DNA from: Tenacibaculum holothuriorum
GTDB taxonomy: Bacteria > Bacteroidota > Bacteroidia > Flavobacteriales > Flavobacteriaceae
Assembly: GCF_002120225.1 (NCBI RefSeq)
Contig: NZ_LAPZ01000002.1
Coordinates: 1 to 64,000, forward strand
Length of the DNA: 64,000 bases
Direction: 5' to 3'
Within the stretch, counting starts at the first letter, position 1; every line of letters begins with the position of its first letter. Position numbers and translations under genes: made by a program. Below the pieces are notes generated by a model. It searched no databases and had not been told where the DNA came from. It saw nothing but the letters and a program-made list of their open reading frames with translations. Positions 8,863-17,452 of the stretch are shown here, one piece after another.

Positions 8863-9585
8863 TTATTTTTTATATTTTGCTAATAAATCGATTAAAGAAA
8901 TCGAAGCATCTTCCATATTGTTTACGATACTATCAATCTTAGAGATAATATAGTTATAAAAGATTTGTAAGATAATTGCTACAACTAAACCAAATACAGT
9001 TGTTAATAATGCTACTTTAATACCACCTGCTACTACCGCTGGAGAGATATCGTTAGCAACTGCGATAGAGTCAAATGCTCCAATCATACCAATTACAGTT
9101 CCCATGAACCCTAACATTGGTGCTAATGCGATAAATAAAGATAACCAAGAAACGTTCTTCTCTAATAATCCCATTTGAACTCCACCGTAACCTACTACAG
9201 CTTTTTCAGCAGCATCTAATCCTTCTTCAGAACGCTCTAATCCTTGATAGAAAATAGAAGCAACTGGTCCTTTTGTGTTTCTACAAACTTCTTTTGCAGC
9301 CTCAACTCCACCTGAGCTTAATGCTTCATCAACATCTGCTACTAATTTCTTAGTATTAGTAGTAGCCATATTTAAATAGATAATTCTTTCGATTGCAATA
9401 GCTAAACCTAAAATTAAAGCTACTAATACAATCCCCATAAATCCAGGTCCACCTTCAATAAAACGTTGCTTTAATTCTTGACGGAATCCTTTCGATGCTT
9501 GGGCAGCTTCTTGAGCTTGTGTTGATTGAATAGCTCCTAAAAACATAAATCCTGCAATAGTTAGGACATTTACTACTTTTTTCAT
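8863..9585 (-). CDS. exbB: ExbB/TolQ/MotA-family proton channel
   Basis: Inner-membrane proton channel subunit that powers TonB-dependent outer-membrane receptors. The 240-residue protein begins with a signal-like segment (MKKVVNVLTIAGFMFLGAIQSTQAQ). It then has the three-helix ExbB core: one helix near residues 48-70, and the paired helices in SLFIALAPMLGFMGTVIGMIGAF (~145-170) and KVALLTTVFGLVVAIILQIFYNY (~190-215). The TVIGMIGAF segment is the family signature. It is first in the run exbB-membrane protein-exbD-exbD. The 255 bp upstream, after ansA, hold no convincing terminator or perfect -7 element. Confidence 0.92.
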   Translation of the reverse strand: MKKVVNVLTIAGFMFLGAIQSTQAQEAAQASKGFRQELKQRFIEGGPGFMGIVLVALILGLAIAIERIIYLNMATTNTKKLVADVDEALSSGGVEAAKEVCRNTKGPVASIFYQGLERSEEGLDAAEKAVVGYGGVQMGLLEKNVSWLSLFIALAPMLGFMGTVIGMIGAFDSIAVANDISPAVVAGGIKVALLTTVFGLVVAIILQIFYNYIISKIDSIVNNMEDASISLIDLLAKYKK

Positions 9586-9840
9586 TTTGTTATAATTAAT
9601 TTAAATAGTTAACGGGTTAAAAATACAAATTTTACTAAGAAAAACGTAAAAAAATACCAATTAGCATAGTTTTCTTACTTCTAATTAATTTTTTCACATT
9701 TTTTCAGAGTGCCAAATAACAAAAAAATGTTGGTTCAGTAAAAAAATTAATAGAGTATTTACGTTAAATCAAGGATTTTAATGCTTAAAAAAAGAAAATC
9801 AAAGAATTACAAACCTTAAATTAACAATTAATTAACGTTT

Positions 9841-10872
9841 TTAAGTTATCTCACCCCTTAAAGATAATTCGAAATAGTGTTTAAACTCTTCTTTTGATAG
9901 TTTTTCACCTAATAAATACATCATTTTTGCAACTGCAGTCTCTGTAGTAATGTCTTTTCCTTCTATAACTCCTATTCTTTTTAGCTCAGAACTTGTTTCA
10001 TAGTGTCCTAAAATAACACTACCTCCTACACATTGAGTTACATTTACAATATGAATATTTTTTGCAATACTTTCTTTTAATAAATTAACAAACCATTTAT
10101 AAGTTGGTGCATTACCTGCTCCATAAGTCTCTAGCACAATTCCTTTTAAATTTGGAATACTTACTATACTTTTAATCACCTCTTCTGTAATTCCTGGAAA
10201 CAATTTTAAAATAACTACATTTTTATCTAACCTTTTTCTGAAGATTAGTTTTTTACCATTGTTATTTGACCTAAACAATATAGGTTTATTAAAATTTAAA
10301 TGTACTCCACTTTCTGCTAATGGAGGGTAATTCATCGAAGTAAAAGCCTCAAATTGTTCTGCACTTATTTTAGTTGTTCTATTAGCTCTGTATAACTTGT
10401 ATTCAAAGTATAATCCTACTTCTTGTACGATAGGTTTACCATCTTCATAAGCAGATGCAATTTGAATTGAAGTAATTAAATTCTCTTTTGCATCAGTACG
10501 TAAGTCTCCAATTGGTAGTTGAGAACCCGTAAATATCACTGGTTTTTGTAAATTTTCGAACATAAAACTAATTGCCGAAGATGTATACGACATGGTATCT
10601 GAACCTGTTAACACCACAAAACCATCGTACTTTTCATAATTATCAGCAATAATTTCAGCAATATTGATGTAGTAATTAATATTCATGTTTGAAGAATCTA
10701 TTGGTTCTTCAAAAGAAATTGTAGTTACATTACAATTCAATTGTTTTAATTCAGGAATTTTCTCTAAAATCTGACTAAAATCAAACGCTTTTAATGCACC
10801 TGTTTGGTAATCCTTTACCATACCAATGGTACCTCCTGTATAAACTATGAGTATTTCTGGTTTCTTTGCCAT
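9841..10872 (-). CDS. ansA: Type I (cytoplasmic) L-asparaginase
   Basis: Hydrolyses asparagine to aspartate and ammonia. The 343 residues match the type I family. The N-terminal catalytic Thr lies in the signature IVYTGGTIGM (residues 9-18) and the second active-site motif is VLTGSDTM (~residues 86-93). There is no signal peptide, so it is cytoplasmic. It is divergent from a zinc-peptidase gene (97 bp) and lies upstream of exbB on the same strand. That order recurs in flavobacteria in my recollection, but the 255-bp gap speaks against strong coupling. Confidence 0.92.
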   Translation of the reverse strand: MAKKPEILIVYTGGTIGMVKDYQTGALKAFDFSQILEKIPELKQLNCNVTTISFEEPIDSSNMNINYYINIAEIIADNYEKYDGFVVLTGSDTMSYTSSAISFMFENLQKPVIFTGSQLPIGDLRTDAKENLITSIQIASAYEDGKPIVQEVGLYFEYKLYRANRTTKISAEQFEAFTSMNYPPLAESGVHLNFNKPILFRSNNNGKKLIFRKRLDKNVVILKLFPGITEEVIKSIVSIPNLKGIVLETYGAGNAPTYKWFVNLLKESIAKNIHIVNVTQCVGGSVILGHYETSSELKRIGVIEGKDITTETAVAKMMYLLGEKLSKEEFKHYFELSLRGEIT

Positions 10873-10969
10873 TTTGACATTTAATAATATTAAATACTAA
10901 ATTGGAATAATTTATGTTGTAAATTTATCAAGAACAAAATTGACATATTTTTTTTAAACAACATATATT

Positions 10970-11668
10970 ATGATTGGATTTTATGCCCTTATTGGTATTA
11001 TTTCTTTATTCAGCTGGATGGTTAGTAACACCTTAAAAAGAAAATTTAAAAAATACTCACAAGTACATTTACGCAATGGCATGAGTGGAGCAGAAATTGC
11101 AGAAAAAATGTTAGCAGACCATGGTATTAATGATGTAAAAGTTATATCTACTCCTGGTATGTTAACCGACCATTACAATCCGCAAAATAAAACAGTAAAT
11201 CTTAGTGAAGGAGTATATAATCAACGAAATGCAGCTGCGGCAGCTGTTGCAGCTCACGAAGTTGGTCATGCAGTACAACATGCGCAAGCCTACCAATGGT
11301 TACAAATGCGATCTAAATTAGTACCAGTAGTGAGTATTTCTTCTCGATTTTCTCAATGGATGATCATAGGTGGAATTGCTATTGGTTTAGGTTCTGGTAA
11401 TAACAGCATTGGTTTTATGATTGCTATCGGTGGTTTAATTTTTATGGCGTTAGGAACATTGTTTAGTTTTATTACTCTCCCTGTAGAATATGATGCTAGC
11501 AATAGAGCATTGGCTTGGTTAGAAAACAAACACATGGTAACAAGAGAAGAATTAGCTGGTTCTAAAGACGCATTAAAGTGGGCTGCAAGAACTTATTTAG
11601 TTGCTGCACTAGGTTCGTTAGCAATGCTTTTATATTGGGCTATGCGAATTTTAGCAAGTAGAGACTAA
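10970..11668 (+). CDS. YugP-family membrane zinc metallopeptidase
   Basis: A 232-residue protein of the zinc_peptidase_2 (PF04298, YugP) family. The zinc motif HEVGH is at residues 96-100, inside AAVAAHEVGHAVQHA. Membrane segments lie at the N-terminus (~2-20), at ~130-165 and near the C-terminus. The substrate is not known for this family. It starts 97 bp from the divergent ansA gene and ends at a strong terminator, so it is a single-gene unit. Confidence 0.85.
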   Translation: MIGFYALIGIISLFSWMVSNTLKRKFKKYSQVHLRNGMSGAEIAEKMLADHGINDVKVISTPGMLTDHYNPQNKTVNLSEGVYNQRNAAAAAVAAHEVGHAVQHAQAYQWLQMRSKLVPVVSISSRFSQWMIIGGIAIGLGSGNNSIGFMIAIGGLIFMALGTLFSFITLPVEYDASNRALAWLENKHMVTREELAGSKDALKWAARTYLVAALGSLAMLLYWAMRILASRD

Positions 11669-11690
11669 CAGAGCAATCAAAAATATTTTA

Positions 11691-11727
11691 AAAAAGCTTT
11701 CAGGTTTCTGAAAGCTTTTTTCTTTTT
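11691..11727 (+). terminator. Strong terminator after the zinc-peptidase gene
   Basis: AAAAAGCTTTCAG (11691-11703) pairs perfectly with CTGAAAGCTTTTT (11708-11720) across a GTTT loop, followed by TTCTTTTT. Confidence 0.9.
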
Positions 11728-11758
11728 AACCGTCTAAGTTTCTGTAAATGAATTATCA

Positions 11759-12262
11759 ATGAAGAAAATATTCTTATCACTTTTTATTTTACTGAACCTA
11801 AATAGTGGTTTTTCTCAAAAAATGACACCTACAAAATTAGGGGAAATTTTTACTGAAGTAAGTGATAGTATATACAGTCAAAAAAATCAATGGAGATTTA
11901 CCATTAAAAACATCCCTCTCATTGCAATTGCTGATTCTACTCACAATAGAATGAGAATAATTTCTCCTGTTGCTGAAGTAAAAAAACTAAACAGTGAGTT
12001 ATTACTAGCTAGTTTAGCTGCTAACTTCCATACTGCTTTAGATATAAAATATGCTATATCAGACAATCTATTATGGTCTATCTATGTTCACCCTTTAAAA
12101 GAACTTAATAAAAATCAAGTTATAAATGCTATAAGTCAAGTATACTATGGAAATGTAAACTACGGAACAACATTTTCCAGCACTTCTCTAGTTTTTCCAG
12201 GTAGACAACCCAAACCAAAAAAAGAACCTAAGAAAGAAAATAATTTCACAGAAAAAATTTAA
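11759..12262 (+). CDS. Secreted protein of unknown function
   Basis: A 167-residue protein with a clear signal peptide (MKKIFLSLFILLNLNSGFSQ). The middle reads RMRIISPVAEVKKLNSELLLASLAANFHTALDIKYAISDNLLW. This alpha-beta pattern faintly resembles YbjN/type III chaperone-like folds, which is a guess. The C-terminal end is rich in Pro and Lys (QPKPKKEPKKEN). It lies between two strong terminators and so forms its own transcription unit. I do not recognise a named family. Confidence 0.6.
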   Translation: MKKIFLSLFILLNLNSGFSQKMTPTKLGEIFTEVSDSIYSQKNQWRFTIKNIPLIAIADSTHNRMRIISPVAEVKKLNSELLLASLAANFHTALDIKYAISDNLLWSIYVHPLKELNKNQVINAISQVYYGNVNYGTTFSSTSLVFPGRQPKPKKEPKKENNFTEKI

Positions 12263-12283
12263 CCCCCATTTTCATTGAGTAAC

Positions 12284-12319
12284 AAAACGTTTTCAATTTT
12301 AAAGTTGAAAACGTTTTTT
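12284..12319 (+). terminator. Terminator after the secreted-protein gene
   Basis: AAAACGTTTTCAA (12284-12296) pairs with TTGAAAACGTTTT (12305-12317) with an 8-nt loop, followed by more T residues. Confidence 0.85.
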
Positions 12320-12422
12320 AATTATATACTAATTCATCGAAAAATTATCCCATTTCATCTGTTTCATATTTTTTACCAAATAGATAAATTGCACTTTTGA
12401 AGTGTTAGTAAAAATAAAAACT

Positions 12423-14804
12423 ATGAAATCTTTAATTACCACAACACTTCTTATCGTATTTTCAATTGCTACTTGTTTTTCTCAACATAGCATTAAAGGT
12501 AAAATAACTGATCAAAACCAAGAACCAATACCTTTTGCTAACATTATTTTAAAAACAAAAGACTCTAAAACAACTCCCAAAGGCGCTGTTTCAAACGAAA
12601 ATGGTGAGTATATTTTTGAAAATATAAAAAGCGGCACTTATCAATTAGAAACTTCAGTTTTAGGATTTCAAACTAAAAAAACGAAGGAATTTAAGTTAAA
12701 CAACAATCAAACATTCAATTTTGTTTTAAAAGAAGAAAGTCAAACTTTAAACGAAGTTGTTATTAAAGCGAAGCGACCAGTAATTAGACAAACTGCTGAG
12801 AAACTTATTGTAGATTTAACAAAATCAGATTTACCTACTGCAAGTTTACAAGATGTAATGCGACGAGTTCCTGGTGTTTTAGTTACCAATGACAGAATAT
12901 CTGTAGCAGGAAAAGCCGATGTTCGAATTTTAATAAACGGTAAAACTACCGAATACATGGACATTAACACACTTTTACGCGATTTACCTTCAGACGATAT
13001 TGCTAAAGTAGAAGTTGTAGAACAACCTGGTGCAGAATATGACGCTTCTGGTTCTGGAGCAATCATCAACATTATTTTAAAGAAAAATGTGCGTTTAGGA
13101 ACTCATGGTAGTGTAACTGGTTGGATTGGTGAAGATGAAGGTTTTGAATTTGGTACAAGAGCCTCTATTGCTAGTTATAAAAACAAATTAAATTGGCAAA
13201 CAAGCTTTGGATATTCTCAACCAACATGGAGAGATGATTTATTTTTAGTTAGAACTGTAAATGTTAACAACACTACTGAAACCTACGACCAAACAACCCG
13301 TTCTCCTTTCGACCCTACAAATATTTATGGTAGCGCAAGTATAGATTATTTTATAAATGACAAAAACTCTTTTGGTGTAAACGGAAGATGGAGAAAAAGA
13401 CTTTCAGACAGAGTTTCTTCTTCTACAAACATTATTACCTCATCTACCGAAAATAATTCAATTTTAACAGAAACAAGTACTGATTTAGATCGCGTTACTT
13501 TCAATATAAATCCATATTACGAATACAAATCAGAAACTGAAAAACTATTAGTTGACTACAATTACATTAACTTTAAAAACAACACAACTACTAATATTAT
13601 TGATATTAGAAGCACTTTACTAACTCCTAATGATAATTTACGTTATTTTCAAAATGGAAAATTTACAATCAATACCTTTAAAGCTGACTATTCTAAAAAC
13701 CTATCAGATGATTTAAAGATTAGTTTTGGTAGTAAATACTCAATGGTTAAAACTGATAATGACTTACAAGCTTTTACAAACAGTACTGGGAATTATGTTA
13801 AAGATATAAACGGAAGTAGTCGTTTTTTTATTGACGAATCTATTTTTGCTATCTACTCTAAAGTAAATACCACATTTGGAGACTGGTCTTTATCTGGAGG
13901 ACTTCGTTATGAAGATAGCCACACAAAAGGAACATCTAACTTTATTAAAAACAATGCACCAACGACCGAAACTAAAGAACGCCCTATTAGTAAACTATTC
14001 CCAAGCTTAGCTATTAGCAAGAAAATCTCTGAAAACTTAGGGGCAAACATTGCATATAGTTATAGAATTCAACGTCCGTCTTATGGAAGCTTAAATGCTT
14101 TTCAAACATTTTTAGATCGTTTTTCTGGTGAAGAAGGAAATCCAAATTTAAAGCCATCTTTCACTAATAATTATCAATTCAACTTAACATACGACGGTCA
14201 ACCATTTTTCACTGTTGGATATAGCCAAACAAAAGATGCAATTTTTGATCAAATAAAGCAAACAGGAAACCAAATCCGTCAAAAGGCAGTAAATGTAGAA
14301 GATTTTACTAATTGGAATTTTAGACTTTTTGCTCCTTTAAGTTTTATTAAAAAATTAGATGGTTATACAGGTTTTATCGTTACTAATCCTAGCTACACTT
14401 CAAAAGCTCATGGAATAAATTTATCTAAATGGAATTTATATTGGTTTATTCAAGCGAACTACCAATTACCTTGGGAAATAGATTTTCAATTAAGTGCTAA
14501 TTACGGAACAGGGGCTTTAGAAGGACAAATTGAAGTTGACTGGATTGCTGATTTAGATTTTTCTTTCAGTAAAAAATTCATGAATGATCGCTTAAAAACT
14601 TCCTTAGGAATTAGCAAAGTATTAAACCGTGGTTTTAACGGAACCATCGATTATGGAAATGGAAATGCTGTAGTTGAAAGTAATGGTTCTCGTCAAAATA
14701 TTCAGTTTAGAGTTACGTATAGTTTTGGATCTAAATTCGGAAAGAAAAAATCAAGAAGAAATGCTTCTAAAGAAGAAGAAGATAGAATTAACGACAATAA
14801 TTAA
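12423..14804 (+). CDS. Outer-membrane beta-barrel receptor with carboxypeptidase-like plug domain
   Basis: A 793-residue outer-membrane protein. I place the start at 12423, where MKSLITTTLLIVFSIATCFSQ forms a proper signal peptide; an in-frame start 21 bp upstream only adds residues before it. Residues ~26-110 are a CarboxypepD_reg-like beta-sandwich (IKGKITDQNQEPIPFANIILK). Residues ~125-215 are a TonB-receptor plug-like region (LQDVMRRVPGVLV, IEVVEQPGAEYDASGSGAIINI). The rest is a beta-barrel of the OMP_b-brl_3 type. The C-terminus is unusually Lys/Arg/Glu-rich rather than ending in an aromatic. It is followed 12 bp later by a LytS-like kinase and a LytTR regulator, suggesting one operon that links the receptor to signalling. 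The ligand is unknown. Confidence 0.85.
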   Translation: MKSLITTTLLIVFSIATCFSQHSIKGKITDQNQEPIPFANIILKTKDSKTTPKGAVSNENGEYIFENIKSGTYQLETSVLGFQTKKTKEFKLNNNQTFNFVLKEESQTLNEVVIKAKRPVIRQTAEKLIVDLTKSDLPTASLQDVMRRVPGVLVTNDRISVAGKADVRILINGKTTEYMDINTLLRDLPSDDIAKVEVVEQPGAEYDASGSGAIINIILKKNVRLGTHGSVTGWIGEDEGFEFGTRASIASYKNKLNWQTSFGYSQPTWRDDLFLVRTVNVNNTTETYDQTTRSPFDPTNIYGSASIDYFINDKNSFGVNGRWRKRLSDRVSSSTNIITSSTENNSILTETSTDLDRVTFNINPYYEYKSETEKLLVDYNYINFKNNTTTNIIDIRSTLLTPNDNLRYFQNGKFTINTFKADYSKNLSDDLKISFGSKYSMVKTDNDLQAFTNSTGNYVKDINGSSRFFIDESIFAIYSKVNTTFGDWSLSGGLRYEDSHTKGTSNFIKNNAPTTETKERPISKLFPSLAISKKISENLGANIAYSYRIQRPSYGSLNAFQTFLDRFSGEEGNPNLKPSFTNNYQFNLTYDGQPFFTVGYSQTKDAIFDQIKQTGNQIRQKAVNVEDFTNWNFRLFAPLSFIKKLDGYTGFIVTNPSYTSKAHGINLSKWNLYWFIQANYQLPWEIDFQLSANYGTGALEGQIEVDWIADLDFSFSKKFMNDRLKTSLGISKVLNRGFNGTIDYGNGNAVVESNGSRQNIQFRVTYSFGSKFGKKKSRRNASKEEEDRINDNN

Positions 14805-14816
14805 TATGTTTGTTAC

Positions 14817-15821
14817 ATGAATACCAAACTTAACAAATCAGATTATATTCTTCTTATTCTTTATTATGGAGTAGCTGTAATTTTAAACATTATAGATTAT
14901 AAAAGTAGAGGATTAAAAACTATTGAGTTCTGGGTAGACATTCCAGCTTCTCTTATCATTTCCTTTATCACAATAATACTATTTATGTACATTATTATTC
15001 CTAAATTCTTGATGAAAAAAAAGTATTTATTATTTCTAATTTCTGCTTTTTTAACTCTATCAATATTAGGTGTTATTGATGACACATTAGGTTTTTTAAG
15101 TGCAGGAAGAAAATTATCTAATCTTCCTAAATGGTACAACATTATTATTAACGGAGTTTATACTTCGTCCAACAATGCAGGGTTTCTTCTAGGGATTTTA
15201 TTCACTAAAAAATTCTATGAAGGTCAATCTCAAATCTTGAAAATAGAAAAACAACAAAAAGACAATGAATTAAAGCTATTGCGCTCTCAAATAGATCCAC
15301 ACTTTTTATTTAATAATTTAAACACTTTAGATAGCTTAATAGATTCCGACGCTGAAAAAGCTAAAGAATACATTAACCGATTATCGCTAATTTACAGATA
15401 TTTAATTAAAACAAAAGATGCCGAAGTAATGGAGCTCTCTAAAGAACTTCAGTTTGCTGAACACTATATTTATCTGATGAAAACTCGTTTTGGAAATGAT
15501 TATGATTTTAAGATTGAAAAACAAACCGATTTAACTGATAAATTCATTCCAACGGGTGCGTTACAAACTTTACTAGAAAATGTTGTAAAACACAACAAAC
15601 CAAAACACAATGAAACTATTGTAGCTAACATTGTAATTAACAACAAGTCGTTAGAAGTCATTAATCACAAAGGACATACAACCCTTAAAAAAGATTCTTT
15701 AGGCACTGGTTTAGAAAACTTAAAAGTTAGATATCAATTATTATCAGATGAAGAAATTACAATTTTAAATACTGACAAAAAGTTTAAAGTAGTGATTCCT
15801 ATTATAAAATTATCAGAATAA
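14817..15821 (+). CDS. LytS-type sensor histidine kinase
   Basis: A 334-residue membrane kinase. Four hydrophobic segments span residues ~10-130. A coiled linker leads to the His_kinase (PF06580) motif LRSQIDPHFLFNNLNTLDSLI, whose phospho-acceptor is His162. The ATP-binding N-box is TLLENVVKHNKP near residue 250, and a short G-box is GTGLENLKVRY. It lacks an extracellular sensor domain, so sensing is probably within the membrane. Its stop is 5 bp before the LytTR regulator gene, its likely partner. Confidence 0.9.
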   Translation: MNTKLNKSDYILLILYYGVAVILNIIDYKSRGLKTIEFWVDIPASLIISFITIILFMYIIIPKFLMKKKYLLFLISAFLTLSILGVIDDTLGFLSAGRKLSNLPKWYNIIINGVYTSSNNAGFLLGILFTKKFYEGQSQILKIEKQQKDNELKLLRSQIDPHFLFNNLNTLDSLIDSDAEKAKEYINRLSLIYRYLIKTKDAEVMELSKELQFAEHYIYLMKTRFGNDYDFKIEKQTDLTDKFIPTGALQTLLENVVKHNKPKHNETIVANIVINNKSLEVINHKGHTTLKKDSLGTGLENLKVRYQLLSDEEITILNTDKKFKVVIPIIKLSE

Positions 15822-15826
15822 AAATC

Positions 15827-16591
15827 ATGAACATTTTAATATTAGAAGACGAAATACCAGCTCAACAAAAACTAGAGAAATATTTATTAGAATATTTTGA
15901 AGATGAAATTTACTATGATTGGGCACGTTCAATTTCTGAAGGAAAAAAACTATTATCAGAAAATAAGTATGATTTTATTTTATCAGACATTCAGCTTTTA
16001 GATGGAATTTCTTTTGATTTGTTTGATGAAATTACCATAAACTGCCCCATTATTTTTTGTTCTGCTCACGACGATTATTTATTCAAAGCTTTTAACACAA
16101 ACGGAATTGCGTACATACTAAAACCGTATTCAAAAGCAGATTTTAATAAAGCGATTGAAAAGTATCAATCTCTTTTTAACCAAGGAAATTACAACAAATT
16201 AAACTCTGATACGATCTCTAATTTAAAATCAGCTTTACAAGAAGAAAACACATCCTATAAAAAACGTTTTGTTATTAAAAAAACAAAAGGAATTCAATTG
16301 TTAAATGTTACAGATATTAGTTTAATTGAAGCTTCAGGTGATTTTTGTATTGCAACAGATTCATCTGGAAAAAGACATACTATTTCGCAAACTTTAGGAA
16401 ACATCTTTCAACAATTAAACCCTGCTAAGTTTTTTAAAATTAATAGAAGTGAGATCATTAATATTGATTTTATTAATAATATAGAAAGTCATTTTAAAAA
16501 CCGTTTATTAATCACATTACAAGGTGTAAAAGAAAAACCGATGACAAGTACTTCTATTACTTCTGAATTTAGGAAGTGGTTAGAACAATAA
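15827..16591 (+). CDS. LytTR-family response regulator
   Basis: A 254-residue response regulator. The receiver domain covers residues 1-120, with an acidic pair (ILEDE), the phospho-acceptor Asp54 in ILSDIQLLDG and a conserved Lys in YILKPYSKADF. The LytTR DNA-binding domain covers ~150-250 (IKKTKGIQLLNVTDISLIEASGD and FFKINRSEIINIDFI). It is the last gene of the receptor-kinase-regulator set and ends in a bidirectional terminator. Confidence 0.92.
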   Translation: MNILILEDEIPAQQKLEKYLLEYFEDEIYYDWARSISEGKKLLSENKYDFILSDIQLLDGISFDLFDEITINCPIIFCSAHDDYLFKAFNTNGIAYILKPYSKADFNKAIEKYQSLFNQGNYNKLNSDTISNLKSALQEENTSYKKRFVIKKTKGIQLLNVTDISLIEASGDFCIATDSSGKRHTISQTLGNIFQQLNPAKFFKINRSEIINIDFINNIESHFKNRLLITLQGVKEKPMTSTSITSEFRKWLEQ

Positions 16592-16622
16592 AAAAAGCTT
16601 CAGTATCCTGAAGCTTTTTTTA
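16591..16622. terminator. Bidirectional terminator
   Basis: AAAAAAGCTTCAG (16591-16603) and CTGAAGCTTTTTT (16608-16620) pair perfectly with a TATC loop. A and T runs flank both sides, so it serves both the regulator on the plus strand and the convergent gene on the minus strand. Confidence 0.85.
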
Positions 16623-16641
16623 TTATATATTTCTTTTAATA

Positions 16642-17355
16642 TTAATCTCTACTTAAAAATATTTGCAATACATACCAAAACAACAACATTAAAGAAGCGA
16701 ATAATCCTAATGCAGCTGGTATATAATCTTCCGTTCCAAACTTATGTACTAAGTTAGACGTTTGGTATAAAATTGAGCCTCCAGCTAAAACACACATTCC
16801 AACAGAAAACCATAACCCCAAGTTAAAACCAAATAAAGTACCAGCTACAATTAATCCTATAGCAATAAAAAACCCTATTGTTAAAGCTGCTCTTAGAAAT
16901 GAAAAATCTTTTTTAGTAATCAAAACTACTGCAGATAAACCAGCAAACAAGGTTAAGGTCACAATAGCTGCTTGTTGAAGTATATCAAAATTCTGAGTAT
17001 AGCTAATTGCTATGTAAATTAGCGGAATAAAAATAAAAGCTTCTGCAAATATATATCCTGCATACGCCATGTACTGCAAATTTTTATCCGTAGTTCTTAA
17101 CGCTGTACTTTCTGCGTAATTTGTTATTAGCATAAAACCTCCCAATAACAACAACCATTTATATCCTTGTGTCATTGATAAAGCGAATTCTACAATTGCA
17201 GTACTTTGGAATAATAAATATTCAAACACAACAAATAACAATACACCGCCAGCAACATGCGCATAGGTCTTCTTATAAAAAGCTACTCTCTCTGCTTGAT
17301 TTGTATCTGCAACTAAGACTTTTCCTTCATTAAAAGAATTGAATGAATTTTCCAT
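16642..17355 (-). CDS. Bax inhibitor-1/YccA-family membrane protein
   Basis: A 237-residue integral membrane protein with seven hydrophobic segments, starting after a hydrophilic N-terminus of ~30 residues. The family pattern AGYIFAEAFIFIPLIYIA is visible in the third and fourth helices, and the C-terminus ends LLFWYVLQIFLSRD. Bacterial relatives (YccA, YbhL, BsYetJ) act as pH-sensitive calcium leak channels or modulate FtsH. The role here is inferred from the family only. It stands alone between two hairpin terminators. Confidence 0.9.
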   Translation of the reverse strand: MENSFNSFNEGKVLVADTNQAERVAFYKKTYAHVAGGVLLFVVFEYLLFQSTAIVEFALSMTQGYKWLLLLGGFMLITNYAESTALRTTDKNLQYMAYAGYIFAEAFIFIPLIYIAISYTQNFDILQQAAIVTLTLFAGLSAVVLITKKDFSFLRAALTIGFFIAIGLIVAGTLFGFNLGLWFSVGMCVLAGGSILYQTSNLVHKFGTEDYIPAALGLFASLMLLFWYVLQIFLSRD

Positions 17356-17408
17356 AATAATTTTTAGTTAAGTTATTTTTTCTATTCGTAAAAATAAAAA
17401 ATATTCCT

Positions 17409-17444
17409 AAAGAAAAAGCCTCAGTTAAATTTAACTGAGGCTTT
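17409..17444 (-). terminator. Terminator of lepA
   Basis: Perfect 30-bp palindrome: AAAGCCTCAGTTAAA (17415-17429) directly followed by its reverse complement (17430-17444). On the minus strand it runs into TTCTTTAGG. Confidence 0.8.
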
Positions 17445-17452
17445 ATTTATTT

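Noticed and set aside
9586..9840. Promoter or small RNA between ansA and exbB
   Set aside because: Only AT-rich sequence with imperfect TAnnTTTG-like stretches; nothing I can support.
10936..10969. TTGACA-N18-TATATT sigma-70 style promoter before the zinc-peptidase gene
   Set aside because: Bacteroidota housekeeping sigma does not use this consensus and AT-rich sequence gives such matches easily.
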